Shown: piece by piece, positions 16,827 to 23,921 of the stretch
Position numbering within the stretch: position 1 is the first letter of the stretch
Layout: each line of letters begins with the position of its first letter
Source: Aquisediminimonas profunda
Lineage (GTDB): Bacteria > Pseudomonadota > Alphaproteobacteria > Sphingomonadales > Sphingomonadaceae
Reading direction: 5' to 3'
Assembly (NCBI RefSeq): GCF_019443285.1
Contig: NZ_CP080327.1
Coordinates: 682,001 to 746,000 of the forward strand
DNA length: 64,000 nucleotides
Position numbers and translations under genes: made by a program
The notes under the pieces: model-generated
The model's database searches: none
The model's input: only the letters and a program-made list of their open reading frames with translations
Told to the model about the DNA's origin: nothing

Positions 16827-18002
16827 TCACGCTGCCTCCGCTTCGGCGCAGTTGAGCGTCCGGTAACGATTGAACAATGCTTCAAAATGCTGATCGATGG
16901 TCGGAATACCGGGCGCCCGTGCCCGTGCCTCCGCCCGAATCCCGCCTATGCCCGCGAGATGGAGCCGATCGAGCGCATCCGTGGCCGATCGCGCGTCGCC
17001 CGAAACGAAATCGAATCCAGCCCCCATCGATAGAATTGTCGCTGCTCCACCCGAGTCCGGAACAATGAGCGGCAGGCCGGACGCGGCGGCTTCGGCCGCG
17101 ACCATGCCGAACGTTTCCGCCTCACACCCGTGGATCAGCGCATCGCCGCTTGCAAGGACGCGTGCCAGCGCCTTTCGGTCCTGCACCGGGGCGAGAAGAT
17201 GAATATGGGGGTTGCCACCGATGTGTTTCTGGAGCTGCATGCGATTGCGTCCATCTCCGACAATCACCAGTCCGAGCGGCCTGCGCTGGGAGGCAGCGAC
17301 GCACGCATCGATCACCATGGGCCAGCGCTTTTCGGCGCTGTGGCGGCCAATGCCGAGCATCAGTGTTGCATCTTCGCCGAGCCCGCATCGCGCCAGCAGA
17401 TCCCGGCGGAGTGACGTGTCGCGGAGGTCAGGCGAGAAAATGCCCGGATCGATCCCCATCGGAATCGTGGACACCCCGGCCATCCCGCCCTGCGCAAGAC
17501 GGCGGGTCAGGTCATGATTGGCGGACACGGTGACATCGAACCGGGTGCCCAGGCGTCTCAAATGCTGCCAGAACCAGTCGAACCCGCGGTCGATTGCAGG
17601 GCGCGGCGCGAGTCCTCCGAACCAACGATAGGCATAGGCCGAAAGCGGGTCCGCATGCATGATGAGGGAGCGCGGCGCAGGCCCTTGCCAATTGGCGACG
17701 ATGCTGGCCGTCCGCCAGGGCGAGGAGGCTTCGACGAAATCAGGCCGTTCGGAATCAAGCGCACGATGCACCACCTCCGCATCGTCAAAATAGCGGTACC
17801 GGCGATCGACGATCAGTTTGGGCGCCTTGACGTGCACGATGCGCGCTCCGGGTCCACGCTCTTCCACACGGTGCGCATCACTCGGCACGATCAGGACAAT
17901 TTCGTGACCCATGGCCGGGCCCAACGCCAGCTTGCGCTCGACATATGTCTTCACGCCGCCGCCGTGGGGAGCATAGAAAGCGCATACATCAACGATCTTC
18001 AT
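16827..18002 (-). CDS. Glycosyltransferase family 4 protein
   Basis: A 391-residue GT-B retaining glycosyltransferase. The N-terminal acceptor domain has FYAPHGGGVKTYVE; the C-terminal donor domain has LGIGRHSAEKRW and the E-x7-E motif in GCEAETFGMVAAEAAASG. The ATG at 18002 has GGAG nine bases upstream and the gene starts 17 bases after the DUF2141 gene. No signal peptide, so it acts on the cytoplasmic face. The sugar and acceptor cannot be read from sequence, but placement between lipid-type genes suggests a glycolipid product. Confidence 0.85.
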   Translation of the reverse strand: MKIVDVCAFYAPHGGGVKTYVERKLALGPAMGHEIVLIVPSDAHRVEERGPGARIVHVKAPKLIVDRRYRYFDDAEVVHRALDSERPDFVEASSPWRTASIVANWQGPAPRSLIMHADPLSAYAYRWFGGLAPRPAIDRGFDWFWQHLRRLGTRFDVTVSANHDLTRRLAQGGMAGVSTIPMGIDPGIFSPDLRDTSLRRDLLARCGLGEDATLMLGIGRHSAEKRWPMVIDACVAASQRRPLGLVIVGDGRNRMQLQKHIGGNPHIHLLAPVQDRKALARVLASGDALIHGCEAETFGMVAAEAAASGLPLIVPDSGGAATILSMGAGFDFVSGDARSATDALDRLHLAGIGGIRAEARARAPGIPTIDQHFEALFNRYRTLNCAEAEAA

Positions 18003-18019
18003 GGGACGTTCTCCGACGA

Positions 18020-18541
18020 TCAATGGGCCAGCGGACGCATCGAAAAGCCCCTGAGGTAATTCAGCGTCACGTCGGTCCGTGTGACGCTGGCCCCGGCGGA
18101 CAAGGATGCCGCCGCCGCCTTGGGCCGTGACCGACCGATCTTCGGATTCCCGCCAAATCCGATGCCGTCCGAAAAAAGTCCGAACTTGAGATTGCGGTCA
18201 CGATCATGAAGCACGGACAGGCTGTAGCGCCCTGCGCCGGGAATGCGCATGCACAGGATCGGGTCGCCGGCTTGCGGGACATTGATATCTACCCGGCGAA
18301 AGACCTTGCCCTGCTGGACCAGAATATTGTCATCGGCGAGGAAATCCTGATCATTTGCCGGGTAAAGCTCGGCCCGGAGGATCCCGTCGCGGTCCTTCAG
18401 TCCATGCACGACGATCAGAAGCGCCGGGCCCGGCTCATTCGGGCGGCATTGCGCCTCCGCCTTGCCCAGACTGGAAACCGACCGAATGGGCGCGTTGGCA
18501 GCGAGGACCAACATCAGGGCCAAGGGGACAAACGCCTTCAT
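18020..18541 (-). CDS. Exported DUF2141 protein
   Basis: A 173-residue protein with an N-terminal signal peptide (about 1-20) followed by a DUF2141 beta-sandwich: ALLIVVHGLKDRDGILRAELYP, DINVPQAGDPILCMRIPGAGRYSLSVLHDRD-type strands and FGLFSDGIGFGGNP. The biochemical role of DUF2141 is unknown. Its ATG overlaps the stop of the upstream membrane-protein gene (ATGA). A second DUF2141 gene lies at 45103-45636, also inside a lipid-enzyme operon. The reading frame extends upstream inside the neighbour but the signal peptide fixes the start. Confidence 0.85.
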   Translation of the reverse strand: MKAFVPLALMLVLAANAPIRSVSSLGKAEAQCRPNEPGPALLIVVHGLKDRDGILRAELYPANDQDFLADDNILVQQGKVFRRVDINVPQAGDPILCMRIPGAGRYSLSVLHDRDRNLKFGLFSDGIGFGGNPKIGRSRPKAAAASLSAGASVTRTDVTLNYLRGFSMRPLAH

Positions 18542-19458
18542 GCAGCCCGCCTCGCCAGAAGATCCGGCAATGCCACCATCAAACCCACGAGAAGATGGGT
18601 CGCGAGAATGCTTGCTGCGATCATGGCAACGACCATGGTCACTGCATTGTCGTGCCCGACCAGGAAGACCGCGAGATTGGCGAAGACGAGGTCCTTGCTC
18701 GGGATAAGCGGGAGGCGCGTCACGAGAAGCTGAAGTGTCGCCAGCAGGACCAGCCATGCAATCGAGATTTCCGGCAAGGCAAGATGCCACATCACGCCGG
18801 AGAGCACAGTCGTCACTGCCAACCGCAGCAGGTGCAGCGAAAAGACGGAACGCAGCGCCGCACGGTCAAGCGAGAACAGACGGCCCCGGAACAGAAGAAT
18901 GGCCATCGAGGATCCGAGCATCACGGCTGTTGAAACGAAGATTGTCTTGCCATGCAGCTGTGGCGCGACATTGGCGAGCAGCGGCCAGGCCAGCCCCAGC
19001 ATCGCCAGCGTCACCAGATTGCCGGCAAGGGCTGAGAGAATGCTGACATCCTTGATTGCCCCGAAGGGCGCTGCAACGAGCTTTGCGTGGCTTCGCGCCC
19101 AGGCATAGAAATAGGCTTCTCCACTATAGCCGAGCAGCACTTCATTGCTGACCAGCTTGCGAAGAAGCGGAACAATTCCGCTGGCCGGCAAAGTCCAAAG
19201 CCGCCTGAAAATCAGCCATTCCGAACCCGGCAATGCAAGATAATAGGCCGCGAAGGAGAGCCAGAAGGCAGGCGTTGCGGGCAATACGGAAAAGGCCTGG
19301 CGAAAGCCGAATTCGTCCAGTCGGGTCAGGATCGTGACAAGCAGCGCGAGCGAAATGCCCGCAGTCAGCCAACGCTGCCAGTTCGAGCTGCGGATCGCGA
19401 GGGAGGGAAGCCGGTTTGCTGGCTGGACGCCAGGGCTGCCATAAACGCGAGAGGCCAT
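18538..19458 (-). CDS. Lysylphosphatidylglycerol-synthase-TM-like membrane protein
   Basis: A 306-residue polytopic protein with about eight membrane helices. It fits the flippase-like lysylphosphatidylglycerol synthase transmembrane (UPF0104) superfamily: basic N-terminus, LTAGISLALLVTILTRLDEF, a conserved GSEWLIFRRLW segment and LIPSKDLVFANLA near the C-terminus. MprF relatives flip modified lipids; stand-alone versions are often in glycan clusters. It starts 26 bases after the deacetylase gene and overlaps the DUF2141 gene by four bases. A flippase or lipid-handling role in this operon is inferred. Confidence 0.65.
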   Translation of the reverse strand: MASRVYGSPGVQPANRLPSLAIRSSNWQRWLTAGISLALLVTILTRLDEFGFRQAFSVLPATPAFWLSFAAYYLALPGSEWLIFRRLWTLPASGIVPLLRKLVSNEVLLGYSGEAYFYAWARSHAKLVAAPFGAIKDVSILSALAGNLVTLAMLGLAWPLLANVAPQLHGKTIFVSTAVMLGSSMAILLFRGRLFSLDRAALRSVFSLHLLRLAVTTVLSGVMWHLALPEISIAWLVLLATLQLLVTRLPLIPSKDLVFANLAVFLVGHDNAVTMVVAMIAASILATHLLVGLMVALPDLLARRAA

Positions 19459-19484
19459 GAAGGGTGTCGATCCTCGATACTGGG

Positions 19485-20282
19485 CTACACCGGCTCAGAC
19501 GCCGCCGCGTTCCGCATCCCGCACTTGGCCGAGGCAGAATGGGACAAAAGATTGGCATACTGACCCGGCGGATGGCTTTGCGACAGCACGCCCAAGGCCC
19601 GTGAGATTTCCCGGACAAGTTCGGGCGCATCAAGATCATGTGGATGGACGCCCAGGCGGACCGTCGTGGCAGGCTGAAGGGCGAGCGTTGCGATCCGCGA
19701 CCACAGGAGCGAGCTCAGCATCCGCATCTGGGTCCGACTGGCATAAGTAATGACCGGTCCCCGCGCCAGGACACGACCGCTGGCCGGATGCCAGACCCGG
19801 AAATGATCTTCCGCGACGGGAAAGTCGAGGTCGGCAATCGCTTGCAAGGCAGCTTTGCCGTAAAGCCAGGCCGGCGCAATGAAACCGGCCACAGGGCGCC
19901 CGATGACGTCTTCGACGCGGTTGCGCCCGTCGGCCAGCAGCCTCAGGGCGGTTGCATGGTCGAGGCCTAGGAATTCACCTTCCCCAGCTGTCAGGTGATT
20001 GGCCTTGAGGCGAGACAAGGCCCCTGTATGGCGCGCGGAGTCGCGGTGCAGATAGCCATGAAGAAAAACCTCGCAACCGTCATCGGACCAGCCGCGCAGC
20101 CGCGCAGCAAAGCCACGATCGCTCTCAATCCCGCCCTCTCCGTGAAAATCGGGGACAGCGAGCAAGGCAAAGCGGCCGACACCGACATGCTCCTGCACAA
20201 GCGGAACCAGCCTTTCCAGCCGCCGCGCATGAACGGGCGTGACGTCATGAATTGATGCAAGCAGGCTGCGCACGTCGCTCAT
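19485..20282 (-). CDS. Polysaccharide deacetylase family protein (DUF2334-like)
   Basis: A 265-residue NodB-fold protein. Metal and catalytic motifs: H12-D13 in SIHDVTP, and H75 and H79 in FLHGYLHRD, with a C-terminal LGVHPHDLD matching the last motif. No signal peptide, so it likely deacetylates an N-acetylated sugar on a lipid-linked precursor in the cytoplasm. Its ATG at 20282 overlaps the stop of the upstream GT4 gene (ATGA), so the two are translationally coupled: one adds a sugar and the other could remove an acetyl group from it. That order (compare PIG-L or NodB-type steps) is inference. Confidence 0.8.
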   Translation of the reverse strand: MSDVRSLLASIHDVTPVHARRLERLVPLVQEHVGVGRFALLAVPDFHGEGGIESDRGFAARLRGWSDDGCEVFLHGYLHRDSARHTGALSRLKANHLTAGEGEFLGLDHATALRLLADGRNRVEDVIGRPVAGFIAPAWLYGKAALQAIADLDFPVAEDHFRVWHPASGRVLARGPVITYASRTQMRMLSSLLWSRIATLALQPATTVRLGVHPHDLDAPELVREISRALGVLSQSHPPGQYANLLSHSASAKCGMRNAAASEPV

Positions 20283-21382
20283 CCTGCCATCTCGTCGAAC
20301 AGGCTCAGATATTGTGGGGCGATCCGCTCTATGCAGAAGCGCTCCGTCCCTGCGCTCAGCGTGCGCGCATCCCCTGTTGGCTGCGAAAGCCTGCGCGCAA
20401 GGGCAGCACCAATGTCGTCGGGTCGCCGGGACGTCACGATGTCTCCGTGAATCGGGAGCGGAAGGATTTCGCGCAGGGCCGCCGAACACGCTGTCGTCAC
20501 GACGGGAAGTCCTGCGGCACGCGCCTCGATGAGGACGGCCGGATAGCCTTCATAGCGCGACGTCATCAAAAGGACGTGCGCCTGCGCCATCCGCGCCGAG
20601 ACATCGGTGACATGTCCAGGCAGTTCGACGCGGTCGGCAACGCCCAGACGCCGTGCGAGCGCGAGCAGGTCTTCCCGATCCGGCCCCTCACCAAGGATAA
20701 CCAGCCGTGCCGCCGTAAGGGGGGAAAGTTCTGCAAAGGCGCGAATGGCCAGTCTGAAGTCCTTCTGGGCTTCAAGTCGGCCAACGCAGAGAATGACGGG
20801 CGGGCCGCCAATCCTTTCAGGACGGGGCGCCACAAGCGCGTCCGCACTGAGGATCGGCTCATCGATGCACACGATATCGTTCCGGCCGAGCACCCCGACC
20901 GCCTCTGCCGCAAGGCCGGATGACATCGCGGTCAATCTGTCGACAGGCGCAATCAGGCGCCGCACCATGGAGCCGGCAAGACGCGCCAACCCTCCGATGT
21001 GCGAACGGGGCAGGACGGGATTGCTGAGCTTGCAAACCAGACGGGGGCGGTCTTTGCCCCAGATGCGCCCCGCAACGGCCAGCACGGGCAAATGAAAATT
21101 GCCCGGTGCGAACAGGACATCGGGAGCGTCTGGCGCAACCAGTCGGCCAAGATGTTGGCCCAGCCTCAGGCGGGACGCGAAGCCGCGGCGAATTTCGGGA
21201 GAGCAGGAACGGACTGCCACGAGTGGGGACACGAGACTGCGCGCCGTCCCGGCTTCCGTGCCGCAGAATATCGTCACGCGCCGGCCAGCCTGCGCCCAGG
21301 CATTGGCAAGCCGTATGGCAATGCGCTCGCTGCCGCCCGTTGAAAAGTCGTGAAAGACTAATGCAATGTGAGTGGCCGTCAT
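20279..21382 (-). CDS. Glycosyltransferase family 4 protein
   Basis: A 367-residue GT4 enzyme. The N-terminal domain opens with HIALVFHDFSTGGSERIA; the donor domain has PVILCVGRLEAQKDF, RLVILGEGPDRE and the E-x7-E region in SRYEGYPAVLIEARAAGLP. I chose the ATG at 21382 as it fits the family N-terminus; 14 more codons are possible upstream. It begins 59 bases after the EEP-family gene and is coupled to the deacetylase downstream. Substrates unknown. Confidence 0.85.
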   Translation of the reverse strand: MTATHIALVFHDFSTGGSERIAIRLANAWAQAGRRVTIFCGTEAGTARSLVSPLVAVRSCSPEIRRGFASRLRLGQHLGRLVAPDAPDVLFAPGNFHLPVLAVAGRIWGKDRPRLVCKLSNPVLPRSHIGGLARLAGSMVRRLIAPVDRLTAMSSGLAAEAVGVLGRNDIVCIDEPILSADALVAPRPERIGGPPVILCVGRLEAQKDFRLAIRAFAELSPLTAARLVILGEGPDREDLLALARRLGVADRVELPGHVTDVSARMAQAHVLLMTSRYEGYPAVLIEARAAGLPVVTTACSAALREILPLPIHGDIVTSRRPDDIGAALARRLSQPTGDARTLSAGTERFCIERIAPQYLSLFDEMAG

Positions 21383-21441
21383 GATGGAGCAGACGCCGCC
21401 CGAGCCCCAATACCGCACTCGCAAAGTGGCAAATCCATCAA

Positions 21442-22497
21442 TCAGCCTGATTTCAGCCGATAGGAAATGACCATTCCCATGTGATCGGACAGCATTGAGC
21501 CATCCGGCTCACGCCCGAAGGGTATGCCAATGCGGTGCGGGACGATTGCCTCGGCAGTGCCACTTTCGAAAAACTGCCAGTCTCGGCCTCGATCAGAAAC
21601 CGTGGCCACCTCGCTCCTCAACCGGTCCGGCCAGCGCGCGACCTTTGCGGCCACCGTCTGCAATGCACTCTTGAGCATCGTTGACATGCCCGGCTGCGAA
21701 GCGACGCCAATGTCGCCCGCCAGGATCTGCCGGCGCTGCATATTGCTCGCGTTGAAATCGCCCGCGAAAACGATCGGCGTGCGGGGGTCGTGATTATCCC
21801 GAATGAATCTTTCCAGCGCTTCCGCCTGCCGTTCATAGGCAAAGCGCGATCGAAGCTCCGGAGCGCCAGATGATTTCTTTGAATTCATATGTGTCGTGAC
21901 AATCGTCACCGGCACCTTTTGACCGGGAACTTTCAAGGTCACCATCAAGGCACCCTTGTTGGCAAGGCAATCATACCCCGCACAGGCAAAGGCTGGAAAC
22001 GCGGTCCGCTGTACGGACAGCACCGGATAGTCGGACAGAAGCTGCAATCCGCTGCCCATCCATTTGCCGAGGGTCTCGCCTGTTGCAAAGGATGAGGCCG
22101 TGGCAAACGAGATATCACTGGGCGATCGGGCCTGAGGGCCGGCTTCATATTGATCAGGCCCATCGATGACATAGCGATATCCCGATTTCGCCCCGATTTC
22201 GCGGGCCTCCTTTGTAAAGGCTTCCTGGAGGACCACGACATGCGGCTGGATGCCCGCACTCCGCAGCCGGGCGAGACGCTCCTCGATGCGCTCAAATGCA
22301 CCGGGCCGGCCGGCCGCAAGCGGCCAGGGCAAGCCATGAATATTGTATGTCATGACGGAAAAGTCGCTTCCGGAAGCTGCAGCCGACACCTGCGAGCGCG
22401 CTGGCGACAACATTCGTGCGCTACCGGCTTCCGGGGCAGAGCCTGAAATTGCTCCGGCGGCCACGGTCAGCAGGACAAGCGATTGCCAAAAATTCAT
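21442..22497 (-). CDS. Exported endonuclease/exonuclease/phosphatase (EEP, sphingomyelinase-like) protein
   Basis: A 351-residue protein with a signal peptide (1-25) and a DNase I-like EEP domain: MTYNIHGLP (N52), VVLQEAF (E92), FAGDFNASN and a C-terminal SDHMGM. The ensemble of N, E, D-x-N and D-H residues matches metal-dependent phosphodiesterases, and the secreted form resembles bacterial neutral sphingomyelinase/phospholipase C. Start 22497 is preceded by GAGAGAAAAG; the long upstream frame is spurious because it reads through the divergent gene. Lying at the head of a glycan/lipid operon, it may process a lipid headgroup in the periplasm; this is inference. Confidence 0.8.
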   Translation of the reverse strand: MNFWQSLVLLTVAAGAISGSAPEAGSARMLSPARSQVSAAASGSDFSVMTYNIHGLPWPLAAGRPGAFERIEERLARLRSAGIQPHVVVLQEAFTKEAREIGAKSGYRYVIDGPDQYEAGPQARSPSDISFATASSFATGETLGKWMGSGLQLLSDYPVLSVQRTAFPAFACAGYDCLANKGALMVTLKVPGQKVPVTIVTTHMNSKKSSGAPELRSRFAYERQAEALERFIRDNHDPRTPIVFAGDFNASNMQRRQILAGDIGVASQPGMSTMLKSALQTVAAKVARWPDRLRSEVATVSDRGRDWQFFESGTAEAIVPHRIGIPFGREPDGSMLSDHMGMVISYRLKSG

Positions 22498-22654
22498 GCT
22501 TTTCTCTCTCATGGACATCAGCAGCGAGACGCCGGGCAGTAGAGAGAACCGCATCCGCGCTGAAAAAATTTGCGCGCGGTGCGGATATGGGTGGAGCCTG
22601 ACGTCGAAGCCATGACCAGACGCTGAAACCGGCGGGGTCAGTTGGAGGATTGAC

Positions 22655-23458
22655 ATGAGCGGTGCATATTTGCGCGCGTCAGGCGCCACCCTGTTGCTCG
22701 TGCTACAGGCGAGTGCCGCCATGGCGAGCGAAGGACTGCCGGTGGCACCGTCACCCATCGCCATCGCGATACGGCAGCCATCACCTGAAAAGGCGCAGCG
22801 TCTTGCAGGCATGGTACCATCCCTGCCCGTGCAACCTGTCACCCCTTTGCCCGAAGCGGTGCGAACGTCACCCTTCACCCATCGCCTGACAACGGAAACC
22901 TCGACGCCCAAGACTGTCTCATATTCGGCCGCATTCGGCGGCCTGACGCTTTCCCTGTCAGCGGTTCGATCGAAAGCCGTCCGCATTGCCGGACTGTCCA
23001 ACTTCGCACACCCGCGCTTCGCCAACTTTGAGGCTGATCTTGGGCTCGCAGCCGACCTTGGCAAGCGCGATACGCTTGGCCTTTCCGGGAATTGGGCGCT
23101 CGAGCGACGGCGACCGTCCGTGAAAGCCGGTTCACACAACCACTATGAGAGCCAGAGCCGAGCGGTGACCTTGAGCTGGGTGCATGATGACACTTTCCAT
23201 CTCGCGCTCAGTGCCTTCGATGTTCATCCCTCAAGCCGCCAATCGCCCGTGGAGCGGCTCTCCGATCTTGCAGCGGGAAGCCCGCGGGCCGCCAAGGGAA
23301 TCGCGCTGACGATGTTCCGCTCGATTGGCCATGATCCGGATCGCCTTTCGATCGGATTCGACATTCGGCAACAGCGCAGCGAAACGGCACTGGCCGAACG
23401 CGCAAGTCTCTACCGACCCGAAACGCGTGGACTCCTGACACTGAGGGCAAGATTCTAG
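22655..23458 (+). CDS. Exported protein of unknown function, probably outer-membrane
   Basis: A 267-residue protein I do not recognise. It has a signal peptide (about 1-24, cleavage near AMASEG), a Pro-rich linker (about 28-70) and then alternating hydrophobic beta-strand-like segments ending with LLTLRARF. The C-terminal Phe and the strand pattern suggest a small beta-barrel or membrane-associated fold. It is divergent from the EEP phosphodiesterase gene, sharing a 157-base control region, and is followed by tRNA-Phe. A ribosome site, TTGGAGG, precedes the ATG closely. Confidence 0.65.
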   Translation: MSGAYLRASGATLLLVLQASAAMASEGLPVAPSPIAIAIRQPSPEKAQRLAGMVPSLPVQPVTPLPEAVRTSPFTHRLTTETSTPKTVSYSAAFGGLTLSLSAVRSKAVRIAGLSNFAHPRFANFEADLGLAADLGKRDTLGLSGNWALERRRPSVKAGSHNHYESQSRAVTLSWVHDDTFHLALSAFDVHPSSRQSPVERLSDLAAGSPRAAKGIALTMFRSIGHDPDRLSIGFDIRQQRSETALAERASLYRPETRGLLTLRARF

Positions 23459-23512
23459 CGACCGCATATAAGGCCGCGCGCCTGATGCCATGACTTCGGA
23501 TCGAGAGGGAAA

Positions 23513-23588
23513 TGGTGCCCGGGGGCGGGATCGAACCACCGACACTGCGATTTTCAGTCGCATGCTCTACCAACTGAGCTACCCGGGC
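23513..23588 (-). tRNA. tRNA-Phe (GAA)
   Basis: Minus-strand cloverleaf of 76 bases including an encoded CCA. The acceptor stem pairs GCCCGGG with CCCGGGC, the D arm reads AGCTCAGTTGGTAGAGC, the anticodon loop CTGAAAA gives anticodon GAA, and the T arm holds GGTTCGATCC. Confidence 0.97.
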
Positions 23589-23618
23589 ATCTGCCGCAAA
23601 AGCGAAGCGCGCCTATAG

Positions 23619-23801
23619 TCAGGCTTCAGGGGTGCTGTCCAGCCCCGAACCGTCCTCATCTTCCTCGACCCGGGCCGGGACGCGATACGCCTCTCCCAGC
23701 CAATTGAGCAGGTCCCGATCCTTGCAGCCTTGTGAGCAGAAAGGCCGGAATTCCGCCACCACAGGCTTGTGGCATAATGGACAGGCCGACGCCGGCATCA
23801 T
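23619..23801 (-). CDS. yacG: DNA gyrase inhibitor YacG
   Basis: A 60-residue zinc-ribbon protein with C-P-L-C at residues 7-10 and a C-S-Q-G-C pair about 17 residues further, followed by D-x-x-x-W in DLLNWLGEAYRVP. This is the YacG signature; the E. coli protein inhibits gyrase by binding GyrB. The acidic tail (EEDEDGSG) is usual. I chose one of two adjacent ATG codons (23801); an 11-codon longer form from TTG is possible. In many sphingomonads it follows an rng gene, but here a TonB receptor is divergent upstream. Confidence 0.85.
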   Translation of the reverse strand: MMPASACPLCHKPVVAEFRPFCSQGCKDRDLLNWLGEAYRVPARVEEDEDGSGLDSTPEA

Positions 23802-23921
23802 GGCCGCCGCGCGCGATCGGCGCAGCCCGTGCAAGAATTTTCAACCAGGCAATTGTCCATCGCGCGCATCCAAACAGAGGGAAGCCTCTGTAACCCCTTC
23901 AGATATAAGGGGAGAAGCACT

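Noticed and set aside
22498-23139. Upstream extension of the EEP-phosphodiesterase frame
   Set aside because: It lies opposite the divergent exported-protein gene and would bury the signal peptide.
23656-23844. Overlapping frame at the yacG locus
   Set aside because: The YacG zinc motifs define the correct frame.
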